Assembly (NCBI GenBank): GCA_021152595.1
Contig: JAGKVC010000087.1
Coordinates: 1-45,251, forward strand
DNA: 45,251 bases
From: Clostridia bacterium
Lineage (GTDB): Bacteria; Bacillota; Clostridia; Oscillospirales; Ruminococcaceae
Direction of reading: 5' to 3'
Of the stretch, positions 25,516 to 33,613 are shown in pieces. Position numbers and translations under genes: made by a program. Position 1 is the first letter of the stretch. Each line of letters opens with the position of its first letter. The notes below the pieces were generated by a model. That model saw only the letters and a list, made by a program, of their open reading frames with translations. It ran no database searches and was not told where the DNA came from.

Positions 25516-27273
25516 TTAGAACGCGGAGATCATCTTAGCGACATACTTCAGAATCAGGATAACGTCTTCCTTATCCGGCTTGCCGTTCTTGTTGGTATCT
25601 GCGTTCAGCTTGCCGACGGAGCTGATTCTCACAGTGGAATCCTCAGCCGCAAGTCTTGCGAGCATAACTGCATCCGAAACGTCAACCTTGCCGCTCTCAT
25701 TGACGTCGCCGAGGAGTGTGACCTTCGGGACATCCGGTGCCTTCGTGGTGGTTGTAGTGGTGGTCGTGGTGACCGGAGCGGTTGTGGTTGTTGTGGTAAC
25801 GGTTGTCGTTGTTGTCGTCGTGGTGGTCGTGGTCGTCGTGGTGGTGTTTCCGCCGATATCAACAGGATCCGGTGCCGGAATCTTGCTGGTCAGACCGCAG
25901 ACAGTGCTGTAAATCGGCTTCGGATTCGGAGTGCCTCTGCCGGTCCACAGAAGCGGATACTGACCGCCTCTCCAGCTGTGATCATCGGAAACGCCCCAAA
26001 GGGTGAGAGACGAAATCTTGTCAGCGTGCTTCAGAATGACACTGAAGATATCCTCGTATGCCTTGTTCCACTGGCTGTCGCCAAGATCTCTTGTGATATC
26101 AAGCTCTGTGACCTGAACATCGAGACCGAGTGCGCTGAATGCAAGGATTGCATCCTCATAGGTCTTTGCATCCGGATACTTGTCGCTGAGGTGGGACTGC
26201 ATGCCGATACCGTCGATGTACGGACCTTCTGCAAGGATTGCCTTTGCCATGTTGACGAGATCCTGGCACTTGTCAGGCATGTACTCGTTGTAATCGTTCA
26301 TGTAGAGCTTGCAGCCTGCCGGAGCATACTGTCTTGCATACTTGAATGCCTTGATGATGAACTCATTGTTGTTTTCGCCGTAAACCTTTGCCCAGTCGGA
26401 GCCGCCGCTGCCGTAGGAATCGCCAGGTCTCTGATAATGCTCCTTCTTACGGAGTCCGCCGCCGTCATTGAGGAACAGCTCGTTGCAGACATCATAAGCA
26501 TAGAGGTCGAGCTTCGGATAATTCTTCTTGATCTGATCGAAGGTCTGCTTGATCATTGCTTCGAGACGCTTATCCATTTCCGCCTTGGAAACGAATGCGC
26601 CGTTTCTGTTAAAGCCTTCACGGAAGAACCATGTCGGAGTCTGGGAATACCATACAAACGTATGACCGCGGACGCCGATGCCGTTCTCCTCACAGAACTT
26701 GAGAACGTTTGCAGCCCGATTCAGGTTGACCTGAACGGAACCGGTCTGACGGCTCGCGTTCTCGTCGAGAATGTTGTCCGGCTTCATCTCGTTCTCGAGG
26801 GTGATCGAGTTGTAGTGCTGCTTAAGGTAGTTGGAAAGACCGCCGAGGTCAGATGCAGTCAGGCAGGTACCGATGCGGAAATAGTCACCGAAGATATCGC
26901 GGAAGTTCTTGCCGCCCGGCGTATACGGATATTTGCCGCTGCCGCTGGAAGTACCGGGATTCGGGGTGGTGACGGTCGGATCGGAGGAAGAAGAACCGCC
27001 CTCTGCCTTTGCGTTGCTCAGGTCGATCTTTGCTGCCGTACCGGACTTTGCACCGGAAACGCTGTCGATATAGAAGTCGCATGTGCTGTCCGGTGTCTCA
27101 ATGTAGAGCTGGAGATCGGATGCACCGCTCGGAATCTTGTAGGAGGTGCTGCCGATCGTGGTCCACTTGCCGTTGCTGCCGGTTGCAGTTGCGATTTCGT
27201 CGTATTTTTCCTGACCGCCGTCATTATATTGCAGCGTCATCTTGAATTTGGTGGAGCTTTCGGCGTTCTGCAT
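25516..27273 (-). CDS. CBM22-GH10 xylanase-dockerin part of a broken GH11-CBM22-GH10 protein
   Basis: C-terminal part of a cellulosomal bifunctional xylanase. The same frame is open upstream to about 27690 and includes the end of a GH11 module (GIGNLYEVALNAEGWQSSG) and the start of CBM22 (FNDGFESGKGSWGGRAN). The ATG at 27273 lies inside CBM22 and is only the first start codon, so it is not a trusted start. Seen: rest of CBM22 (1-95), GH10 (about 135-460) with YDVCNELF (acid/base Glu, about 260) and VTELDI (nucleophile Glu, about 391), Thr linker (about 475-512), and dockerin with GDVNESGKVDVSD and ADTNKNGKPDKED. GH10 keeps its catalytic residues but is cut off from a signal peptide by the break upstream. 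A dockerin ends at residue 585. Confidence 0.85.
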   Translation of the reverse strand: MQNAESSTKFKMTLQYNDGGQEKYDEIATATGSNGKWTTIGSTSYKIPSGASDLQLYIETPDSTCDFYIDSVSGAKSGTAAKIDLSNAKAEGGSSSSDPTVTTPNPGTSSGSGKYPYTPGGKNFRDIFGDYFRIGTCLTASDLGGLSNYLKQHYNSITLENEMKPDNILDENASRQTGSVQVNLNRAANVLKFCEENGIGVRGHTFVWYSQTPTWFFREGFNRNGAFVSKAEMDKRLEAMIKQTFDQIKKNYPKLDLYAYDVCNELFLNDGGGLRKKEHYQRPGDSYGSGGSDWAKVYGENNNEFIIKAFKYARQYAPAGCKLYMNDYNEYMPDKCQDLVNMAKAILAEGPYIDGIGMQSHLSDKYPDAKTYEDAILAFSALGLDVQVTELDITRDLGDSQWNKAYEDIFSVILKHADKISSLTLWGVSDDHSWRGGQYPLLWTGRGTPNPKPIYSTVCGLTSKIPAPDPVDIGGNTTTTTTTTTTTTTTTVTTTTTTAPVTTTTTTTTTKAPDVPKVTLLGDVNESGKVDVSDAVMLARLAAEDSTVRISSVGKLNADTNKNGKPDKEDVILILKYVAKMISAF

Positions 27274-27617
27274 GACTGCTGCATTGAAGCTGTAGGACTG
27301 TCCCGGAACGAATGTGGAGGTATCCAGAGCCAGTGTTGCGCCGGAATAATCCTGCGATCTGTCCGTGACCTTGAGGGACTGCTTGCCCTCTGCATAGTTT
27401 GCGGTATTGACTGCAACGGAAGCATTTGCTCTGCCGCCCCAGCTTCCCTTGCCGCTCTCAAAGCCGTCATTGAAGTAGTAGCCGTTTGCATCCGGCTCAA
27501 CAGGCGGTGTGGTAACAACCGGATCATCGCCGCCGATCGGCTGCTTGTTAGTCGGATCGGTATAGACATCGAGCTGCGTGACATCTGCGACGCCGCTGCT
27601 CTGCCAGCCTTCAGCAT

Positions 27618-28094
27618 TCAGTGCGACCTCATAGAGGTTGCCGATGCCCCAGCCCTGCAGTCCTTCCAGTCCTCGATGATGTAATACTCAACGAGCGGCG
27701 GATTGCCTGCTGCACCCTGATTCTCAAACCAGCCGTAAACACAGAGACGGGAGTTGCCGCCGCCGTTGAAGCTGCCGGTCTGCGCATAGGTTGCCTTGTA
27801 GTCCATGCCGATGTAGTCGTAATCGGTTGCCTTCTTCTTGGAACCGAAATCGAGATCGCGGCGTGCGAGGAAGTTACCTGCATTGACGGAGCAATTCCAC
27901 TCTGTCTTGAATGTTGCGCCCTTGCCAAGCGTCATGGTGCCGCTGCCGCCGGTCTGGTCGAGCCAGATCTCATAGCTGTAGCCGTCGCAGGTGTTCTTGA
28001 ACTGGTTGCTGCCGTTGCTGACTCTCAGTGTGTCACCGACGTTAGCTGCGGATGCGGAAAAGCCTGCACCCGGAAGCGATGCCAGCGCGATCAC
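27618..28094 (-). pseudogene. GH11 xylanase N-terminal fragment, frameshifted and without a proper start
   Basis: N-terminal half of the GH11 module that should lead the CBM22-GH10-dockerin protein. Seen: YSYEIWLDQTGGSGTM, NFLARRDLDFGSKK, CVYGWFENQG and PLVEYYIIEDW with the nucleophile Glu. At about 27655-27665 the frame leaves the family and stops. The next frame resumes at GWGIGNLYEVALNAEGWQSSG, which holds the acid/base Glu. About 70 residues between them, the thumb region, are missing. Upstream, KFKNFSKKAVIALASLPGAG looks like a signal peptide. No ATG, GTG or TTG exists before it in frame; the GTG at 28094 is inside it and has no ribosome binding site. So both the start and the middle are damaged. 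Confidence 0.85.
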
Positions 28095-28469
28095 TGCTTT
28101 TTTGCTGAAATTCTTGAATTTCGCCCAAAAATTGCGAAGTACTTGTCTTTTGGTAAAGTTGTATCATTAAACGCCTGAATTTGTAGATTACGCTGTTCCG
28201 ATAGCCGAAAACGCGTTTTGTTTTCGGCGATTTTGCTGTTGAAAATATTACGATAATGTTTTTTGTTGTGCAAATCTTGCGATTTACAAAAACAATATTG
28301 CAAAATCACAATGGAAATTTCATTTCAAATCGCAAACCGCGGTGTGCATTTTTCTGCACATACAAGAAACCAAGCCTTGACAGATCCGATTTTTCCTGTT
28401 ACAATTAAAGATAGAACAAACGTTCTATTTCGTTTCACGACAACATACCGAACACAGGAGGGATCTGCA
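28095..28469. other. AT-rich intergenic region between GH11 fragment and the small-gene cluster
   Basis: Noticeably richer in A and T than its surroundings. It holds a minus-strand promoter candidate (TTGCAC 28268-28273, 17 bp, TAATAT 28245-28250) for the xylanase, a hairpin GCCGAAAAC / GTTTTCGGC (about 28203-28228), and the plus-strand promoter of the next genes. No gene is supported. Confidence 0.6.
28377..28405 (+). promoter_or_regulatory. Promoter of the small-gene pair
   Basis: TTGACA (28377-28382), 17-bp spacer, TACAAT (28400-28405). Confidence 0.85.
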
Positions 28470-28742
28470 ATGAATCAGAATCAAAATGCCCGCTGGGTGC
28501 AGAAACAGCCTTATACCCTGATGCTGCTGGAATACCGCGCCGCGGCAGACCGTCTGCTGGATCGGATCACGCTGCTCCGGCATGAGCTGCGGTGCATCCA
28601 GCTATGTAAAAAGCATACGCGCGAATCTGCCGATGCACAGCGCAATCTGGAGCGCCGGATTGATCTGCTGCGCTCGGAATACTATGAGATCACGGACAGC
28701 ATGCGCGAGATCCGGATCTATGCGGACAAGGAGCGTGCATGA
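28470..28742 (+). CDS. Small helical protein of unknown function (90 aa)
   Basis: ATG 28470 follows AGGAGGG. The protein is almost wholly helical and charged, with heptad-like runs (LLEYRAAADRLLDRITLLRH; RRIDLLRSEYYEITDSMREI), so a coiled coil or helical hairpin is likely. No membrane segment or signal. Its last codons overlap the start of the sigma-like gene by 4 bp (ATGA), so the two are translationally coupled. No family recognised. Confidence 0.75.
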   Translation: MNQNQNARWVQKQPYTLMLLEYRAAADRLLDRITLLRHELRCIQLCKKHTRESADAQRNLERRIDLLRSEYYEITDSMREIRIYADKERA

Positions 28743-29062
28743 ACAATCGCGGCAGAAGGCGGAGAGTCACGAGTGCGCATCTGGATTTTGATCCGGATCT
28801 GATCAAGCGGCTTGTTCCCGGGGTAGCGGACCTGCCATCCGATCAGCCGGAAAAGAGAATGATGATCCATGCGCTGCGTCGGGCATGGAACACCGTACTC
28901 ACGCCGATTCAGCGCGAATACATGGTGGAATACTATATCAATATGAGAACGATGCAGCGCATCGCCGTGAATCACGGTGTCACGAAAGGGACGGTCTCAC
29001 GAACGCTCCGGCGCGGCCGTAAACGCCTGTGCGATGCAATACAATACTGTCAATGTCTCTGA
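28739..29062 (+). CDS. Sigma-70 region 4-like DNA-binding protein (107 aa)
   Basis: Cytoplasmic, strongly basic at both ends. The C-terminal half is a helix-turn-helix of the sigma region 4 type: LTPIQREYMVEYYINMRTMQ, then RIAVNHGVTKGTVSRTLRRG and RKRLCDAI. No sigma region 2 is present, so it is not a complete sigma factor. Similar stand-alone proteins occur in phage late-gene regulators and in mobile elements, but no phage gene is nearby. It overlaps the preceding helical protein by 4 bp and they may act together. Targets unknown. Confidence 0.8.
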   Translation: MNNRGRRRRVTSAHLDFDPDLIKRLVPGVADLPSDQPEKRMMIHALRRAWNTVLTPIQREYMVEYYINMRTMQRIAVNHGVTKGTVSRTLRRGRKRLCDAIQYCQCL

Positions 29063-29113
29063 GCGCATTGCGTCCGGCAGCGATTATTCTATACATGCCG
29101 AAACACTCTCATC

Positions 29114-29142
29114 TTGCTTTTTACTTGATAATGTGCTATAAT
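29114..29142 (+). promoter_or_regulatory. Promoter of the coiled-coil gene
   Basis: TTGCTT (29114-29119), 17-bp spacer, TATAAT (29137-29142). Confidence 0.8.
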
Positions 29143-29177
29143 GGCAGCAGGATACTTTGAAAGGAGATTGCAGCAGT

Positions 29178-29633
29178 ATGGATGAAATGGCGATGCGGCT
29201 CTCAGAGCTTGAATCGGAATCTGAGGAGCTGGTCAAGCAGACCGGCAGGCTTTCGGCGCAGCAGGAGCGCGACCATGCGCTGCTGCAAAAAATGGTCTCG
29301 GCAATGGATGTGCTGCATGAGACGCAGAAGCAGATTCTTTCCGAACAGGAAGCCCTGCGGAATGCGGTGCACAATATTCAGCGGCATCTGGATACACTGA
29401 CAGACCGCGCGGATTCCATTGACGAGACAGCGGATATTCTCGAGGATCGTCTTTCCGCACTGGATGAGACGACAAAGGTGCTTTCGAGCGATATGGATAA
29501 TCTCTATGAGGATATGAATGTGCTTTCGGCGGAGACCAGAAACCGCGGCATCAAGCTGAAAGAGGAAATCCAGCGCTTTCTCTGGGATTCGACCGAATCC
29601 AAATACGACGAAGAATCCGACACCATGTGGTAG
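29178..29633 (+). CDS. Coiled-coil protein of unknown function (151 aa)
   Basis: ATG 29178 follows AAGGAG with an 11-bp gap; an in-frame start at 29157 lies before that site and is not used. Nearly the whole protein is heptad repeat (LSELESESEELVKQTGRL; MDVLHETQKQILSEQEAL; LEDRLSALDETTKVLSSDMD), acidic and Leu/Met-rich. No membrane segment or signal. It suggests a rod-like oligomer or scaffold. It has its own promoter and is followed at once by an R3 element. Confidence 0.75.
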   Translation: MDEMAMRLSELESESEELVKQTGRLSAQQERDHALLQKMVSAMDVLHETQKQILSEQEALRNAVHNIQRHLDTLTDRADSIDETADILEDRLSALDETTKVLSSDMDNLYEDMNVLSAETRNRGIKLKEEIQRFLWDSTESKYDEESDTMW

Positions 29634-29765
29634 GTCGGCAGGACCGACAACCGTTTTTCTATAGCCGTCCAAGAACCATTCATATTATCGGGCATTGACT
29701 CTTTTCAGCTCATTGTTTCAAATAGAAGCATAATTCTTCGGCAGCTGTAGACAATCGGAGCCGAA
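29633..29765. repeat. R3 palindromic repeat
   Basis: Begins at the TAG of the coiled-coil gene with the small hairpin GTCGGCAGGACCGAC. A left arm follows (CTATAGCCGTCCAAGAACCA), then a right arm in the opposite sense (ATTCTTCGGCAGCTGTAG, preceded by TTTTCAGCTCATTG). The arms pair with each other, giving a long cruciform-like element of about 130 bp. Confidence 0.7.
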
Positions 29766-29872
29766 CACTGTCCGGAGATGCAGCCCTTGCAAAATCGCAG
29801 TCATGAACCTGACCGTGTACAAAAAACGAGGATACACCGTGAATGATCATGGTTTCCGTTTCGTTGCCGAAT

Positions 29873-29923
29873 AAAAAACAGCCGTGAAAAAGCGACGCAT
29901 CGCTGATTCACGGCTGTTTTTTG
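29873..29923 (-). terminator. Terminator of the DUF815 gene
   Basis: Stem AACAGCCGTGAA / TTCACGGCTGTT with A/T tracts on both sides, about 55 bp past the stop on the minus strand. Confidence 0.85.
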
Positions 29924-29941
29924 TTTTATCATGCAACTTCG

Positions 29942-29990
29942 GATCGTCGGCGCAGCGGATAACGCAGCTCCTCACGCCTCACTTCTCACG
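29942..29990. repeat. Degenerate R2 fragment at the 3' end of the DUF815 gene
   Basis: GCGCAGCGGATAACGCAGCT then CCTCACGCCTCACTTCTCAC resembles the R2 copy at 39.38 kb. It covers the last codons of the DUF815 gene: the stop TGA lies in the GAGAAGTGA part of the repeat. Confidence 0.55.
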
Positions 29991-31142
29991 CGAAGAAAGC
30001 TGCTCGATGAGCTGCTTTGCGGCACGCGGAGAACGTCCGCCGCTCTGCACGGCAAAATCCTCGGCTGCCTGCTCGAGCGCCGCAGGATCCATGTGCAGAC
30101 CGTACTGCACCGCGAGTGCATGCGTAAATGCGAGATAGGCTTCTCTGTCCGGACGGCGAAAGCAGACACGGATCCCGAACCGCGCAGCGAGTGCCTGCTG
30201 CTCCGGCGAGGATGCATCGTCAATGCGCTCCGGAATCTGATTGCTCGCGGCATAGATCACCGTATTTTCCGGACGCGCCGCGACCGAGCCTTCGAGCATC
30301 GCGCGCAGGATTCCGAGGCTGTCCTCCTCCGCAGAGAGCGAGAGATCATCAAAGAACAGGATAAATTTCAGCGGATTGTCATGGATCTGCTCCATGATTT
30401 CCGGCAGCATTGGCAGGTCATTTTTTGTAATGCGGATCAGGCGCAGACCTTCTCCGAAAAACTCGTTGACAACCGCCTTGACCGTCGTCGATTTTCCCGT
30501 TCCGGCATCGCCGCAGAGCAGCACATTCTGCGCATGCTTTCCGCTGAGCAGCGCGCGCGTATTCGCAATAACCGCCTGCCGCTCGTCCTCATAGCCGGAA
30601 AGCGCCGAGAGCTTCACCCGATCGGGATATTTCACCGGCACGATCTTTTCATCGCGGATCACGAACATCGGATTCGCCGCGAAAATGCCGTAGCCGAATT
30701 TCCCGATCTGCCGCAGGCGCGCATGATACTCCGCACCGAAATCCAGATCCGAATTTTTCCACTCCGGCAGAATGCCGTAATAGGAGACCTCTTTTTGCAG
30801 CTCATGCGGCCGGATGCGTGCGAGCCGCTGCAAAATCGCAAGCTCATTCTGAACGCAGGCATGCAGCATCTCGTCGATCTCCTCGCCGCGTGCCACCGCA
30901 CGGACATAGAAATTATCATCCTCACAGATCAGCTGAAAGACATAGTCCGTGAGATTGGTGCTGCGCGCATAAAGCCGCGTGATGAACTCCGTATACTGCC
31001 GGAGCTGGATCATCGGATCCATCGACTCGGTATCCAGCAGCGCACGCAGCGGCAGAATGACCTCATGCGTCAGCAGCTTGCGGAATACGACCAGCGAATT
31101 GAGCGCAAGGTCGATCTCCTGTAATTTCTTGTTTCTTCCCAT
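29979..31142 (-). CDS. DUF815-family AAA ATPase
   Basis: 387-residue cytoplasmic ATPase of the DUF815 family (PF05673). The N-terminal 180 residues are helical (LALNSLVVFRKLLTHEVI). The AAA module follows, with Walker A LLCGDAGTGKST (about 204-215), Walker B FILFFDDLS (about 258-266) and sensor region VIYAASNQIPER. The C-terminal FRRPDREAYLAFTHALA is typical. The cellular role of the family is not established to my knowledge. ATG 31142 is preceded by AAAAGGAACG. It stands alone. Its last codons lie in a repeat fragment, so the C-terminus may have been changed by insertion. Confidence 0.9.
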   Translation of the reverse strand: MGRNKKLQEIDLALNSLVVFRKLLTHEVILPLRALLDTESMDPMIQLRQYTEFITRLYARSTNLTDYVFQLICEDDNFYVRAVARGEEIDEMLHACVQNELAILQRLARIRPHELQKEVSYYGILPEWKNSDLDFGAEYHARLRQIGKFGYGIFAANPMFVIRDEKIVPVKYPDRVKLSALSGYEDERQAVIANTRALLSGKHAQNVLLCGDAGTGKSTTVKAVVNEFFGEGLRLIRITKNDLPMLPEIMEQIHDNPLKFILFFDDLSLSAEEDSLGILRAMLEGSVAARPENTVIYAASNQIPERIDDASSPEQQALAARFGIRVCFRRPDREAYLAFTHALAVQYGLHMDPAALEQAAEDFAVQSGGRSPRAAKQLIEQLSSREK

Positions 31143-31199
31143 TTTACGTTCCTTTTTTCATGTTTTCTCCGGGGCGGCTAATCGTTATTTGTTTCGCAT

Positions 31200-31445
31200 C
31201 CGTCTCTGTCAATATAAAAGTTTTGATCAAACTTTTTCAAAAGTTTGCGATGAGTCCCAAGGTTTTGCAAAGCAAAGCCTTAGGCGAGGAGCCTCTGGTC
31301 GCTCACGGTTTGCTTGCAAACCATTGTGCAGCAGCGCGAAACGCCCCTTTGCATATCAAGAGTTCGCGGGCTTGGGTGCCTGCGATAGAGGCACCCATTC
31401 AATAATAGCATCCGCGAAGCGGATTCCTCTTTTATTGAAGAATAC
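31200..31445. repeat. Repeat-rich gap between the DUF815 gene and an unknown gene
   Basis: No gene seen. It contains AAAAGTTTTGATCAAACTTT, GGTTTTGCAAAGCAAAGCCT and the inverted-repeat core GTTTGCTTGCAAAC (31309-31322), shared with 23.8 and 42.3 kb. A long imperfect palindrome at about 31398-31440 (TTCAATAATAG... ATCCGC GAA GCGGAT ...TTTTATTGAA) lies just past the stop of the next gene and may be its terminator. Confidence 0.6.
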
Positions 31446-31449
31446 TGTT

Positions 31450-32229
31450 TCAGCCACATCTATCCGGCGCAGGGAGCCCGATGATCCGGTTCCGTTCAAG
31501 GAAGTTTTCGAGTCCCAAATCCTTCCGGCAGCAGTCTATGATCACATCCGCCGGAAATGCAGGCGCAGAAATCAGCCGTTTCACATGCTCCGGATTGCTG
31601 CATTTCACTGAAATCCAGCGCGGAGCATCAAACGGGAGCGCTGCAAGCTCCTCCGGTTCATATTCTCCGCGAATCCCCGCAGCCGGAATTTCCTCCAGCA
31701 GAATATAATCCAGATCCGGATACCGAATCTCAAGCTGATTCTCATGCCGGATCATCTTTATGCTCTCCGGAAGATGCATCTCTGAAAAGCGTTCAAGCGA
31801 AAATGTCTCATCCCCGATCAGGACGATATGCGGCAATTCCGGTCTCAGCATGCCGTCCGGTATTTTCCCATCCGCAAAGCGCAGATACGGATCGTCACAC
31901 TCCTGCTCCACATCCTGCACGGCTTTTGCCCAGAGATCGAGCCGCTTTTCCGATTCCATATCGCTGAGAATCCGCGCAATATCCTCCGCATAGCCGATCT
32001 CCTGCCAGATTCTCAGAAAGTACATGCCGACCTGATAGGCGTCCTCCGGATCGGCACACATTTCAACCGCTTTATCCCAGTCCTCTTCATAGGCAGGATC
32101 CGCTGTGCTGCCGTCGCTGAGAAGCTGCATGCCGCCCAGAATGTGGTCGATACCCCAGTCGTTCTCACCTGCATCCCAGAGCTGTTGGAGATAGCGGTAG
32201 AAGATGCGGCAGCCTTTGAGATTCTTCAC
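31450..32229 (-). CDS. Protein of unknown function (259 aa)
   Basis: Starts at GTG 32229 after GGAGGAGAC. Acidic, soluble, no signal. The N-terminal half is helical with aromatic residues (CRIFYRYLQQLWDAGENDWG; YQVGMYFLRIWQEIGYAEDI); the C-terminal half looks like alternating strand/helix with LPESIKMIRHENQLEIRYPD, which resembles a leucine-rich-repeat-like or immunity-protein-like layout without a clear match. It begins 15 bp after the nucleoside phosphorylase stop and is probably the last gene of that operon. No function assigned. Confidence 0.75.
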   Translation of the reverse strand: MKNLKGCRIFYRYLQQLWDAGENDWGIDHILGGMQLLSDGSTADPAYEEDWDKAVEMCADPEDAYQVGMYFLRIWQEIGYAEDIARILSDMESEKRLDLWAKAVQDVEQECDDPYLRFADGKIPDGMLRPELPHIVLIGDETFSLERFSEMHLPESIKMIRHENQLEIRYPDLDYILLEEIPAAGIRGEYEPEELAALPFDAPRWISVKCSNPEHVKRLISAPAFPADVIIDCCRKDLGLENFLERNRIIGLPAPDRCG

Positions 32230-32244
32230 GGTATGTCTCCTCCG

Positions 32245-33576
32245 TTAATTTCGTGCAGAGCTGTCGGATCTGACAACGCGGTGAATGAGCGGAACCGCCT
32301 CCGGCTTTTCATCCGAAAGCACGACCGCCTGCCGGAGCATCGCCTCCGCTTCATCAAGCTGTGATTCCTTTGCCGCATACATCGTCAGCAGCGCGCCGCC
32401 CTGTTCGACCGCATCGCCGTTTTTGCAGTGCAGCCGGATACCGGCGCCGGAGTCAATCGCATCGGCTTTTGTCATTCTGCCTGCACCGAGCAGAACGGAT
32501 GCGCGACCGATCTCCTCGGAGTGCATCGCGGAAATCCAGCCGCCGCGCGCTGCCCTGAGCGTCCGGCTGCATGCAGAGAGCGCGAGCTTCTCCGGATGCT
32601 CCGTCACAGAGGCATCGCCGCCCTGTCCTGCGATCATCACGGCAAGACGCTCCATCGCTCTGCCGCTTGTGACGGCATCCTTTGCCATTGCAAGGCACTG
32701 TTCCGCGGTGCCTCTGCCTGCCATGTGCAGAATCTCCGCCGCAAGCTCGATGCAGAAGCCGCCGAGCTCCGATTCCGTATCACCGGCAAGCACTTCGATT
32801 GCCTCCTGCACCTCGATCGCATTGCCGATGCACATGCCGAGCGGACGGTCCATATCGGTGAGAATCGCCGTGCAGTCTCTGCCGTCCGCATTTGCCGCGG
32901 AGAGCATCCGGCGCGCAAGCTCCGCCGCATCGTCATCGTTTTTCATGAAGGCACCGCTGCCGACCTTGACATCGAGCAGGATATGATCGGCACCGGTTGC
33001 GAGCTTCTTGCTCATGATGCTCGCGCAGATCAGCGGAATGCTGTCCACGGTCTCGGTGACATCACGGAGCGCATAGAGCTTTTTATCCGCAGGCGCAAGA
33101 TTTCCGGTCTGCATCGCAACGGCAAAGCCTGCCTTTTTGACCAGTGCAAGAAAATCCGCCGGATCGAGCGCAGTGGAAAGTCCCGGAATGCTCTCGAGCT
33201 TGTCGATTGTGCCGCCGGTGTGACCGAGTCCCCTGCCGGACATTTTCGGCATATAGACACCGCATGCCGCAACGATCGGCGCGAGGATCAGCGTCGTCTT
33301 GTCGCCGACACCGCCGGTGCTGTGCTTATCCGCGACCGGCGCATCGAGATCCCAGTGCATGACCTGACCGGAATCGCGCATCGCCATTGTCAGCGCGGCG
33401 GTCTCCGCGTCATTGAGACCGGAAAAGCAGGCCGCCATCAGCCACGCGGCAAGCTGATAATCCGGAATCGGCGGCTCTGCGGTGATGCCCCTGACGAGCT
33501 GCCGGATCTCCTCATTTGTCAGCGGAATCTGCTGCTTAGTTTTGCGGATACATTCGCCCATATGAAATACTGCCAT
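32245..33576 (-). CDS. deoA: Pyrimidine-nucleoside (thymidine) phosphorylase
   Basis: Cleaves thymidine/uridine/deoxyuridine with phosphate to base and (deoxy)ribose 1-phosphate, cytoplasmic. 443 residues, the usual length. Seen: LTNEEIRQLVRG, AAWLMAACFSGL, phosphate-site KHSTGGVGDKTTL (about 83-95), MSGRGLGHTGGTIDKLESIPG (about 108-128) and KVGSGAFMKN. ATG 33576 was chosen because AGGAGA lies 8 bp upstream; the longer open frame to 33675 overlaps ilvN and has no ribosome binding site. Its sugar-phosphate product is the substrate of deoB, also in this window (43 kb). It is placed 37 bp after ilvN. Confidence 0.95.
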   Translation of the reverse strand: MAVFHMGECIRKTKQQIPLTNEEIRQLVRGITAEPPIPDYQLAAWLMAACFSGLNDAETAALTMAMRDSGQVMHWDLDAPVADKHSTGGVGDKTTLILAPIVAACGVYMPKMSGRGLGHTGGTIDKLESIPGLSTALDPADFLALVKKAGFAVAMQTGNLAPADKKLYALRDVTETVDSIPLICASIMSKKLATGADHILLDVKVGSGAFMKNDDDAAELARRMLSAANADGRDCTAILTDMDRPLGMCIGNAIEVQEAIEVLAGDTESELGGFCIELAAEILHMAGRGTAEQCLAMAKDAVTSGRAMERLAVMIAGQGGDASVTEHPEKLALSACSRTLRAARGGWISAMHSEEIGRASVLLGAGRMTKADAIDSGAGIRLHCKNGDAVEQGGALLTMYAAKESQLDEAEAMLRQAVVLSDEKPEAVPLIHRVVRSDSSARN

Positions 33577-33613
33577 GATGATTCTCCTTCCTGATTCAGA
33601 TTGCTTTGCCGTA

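Noticed and set aside
25444..27684. Open reading frame of 746 codons on the plus strand opposite the xylanase
   Set aside because: Antisense shadow of GH10 with clear modules and dockerin on the other strand; it has a poly-Val stretch opposite the Thr linker.
27600..27690. Programmed frameshift joining GH11 to CBM22-GH10
   Set aside because: The GH11 thumb is absent at the join, so a shift would not give a normal module.
28091..28309. 72-residue reading frame upstream of the xylanase on the minus strand
   Set aside because: No ribosome binding site, atypical composition, overlaps the likely promoter and the signal-peptide sequence of GH11.
31160..31450. Small genes on either strand in the gap after the DUF815 gene
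   Set aside because: Open frames are short, lack ribosome binding sites and lie over repeats.
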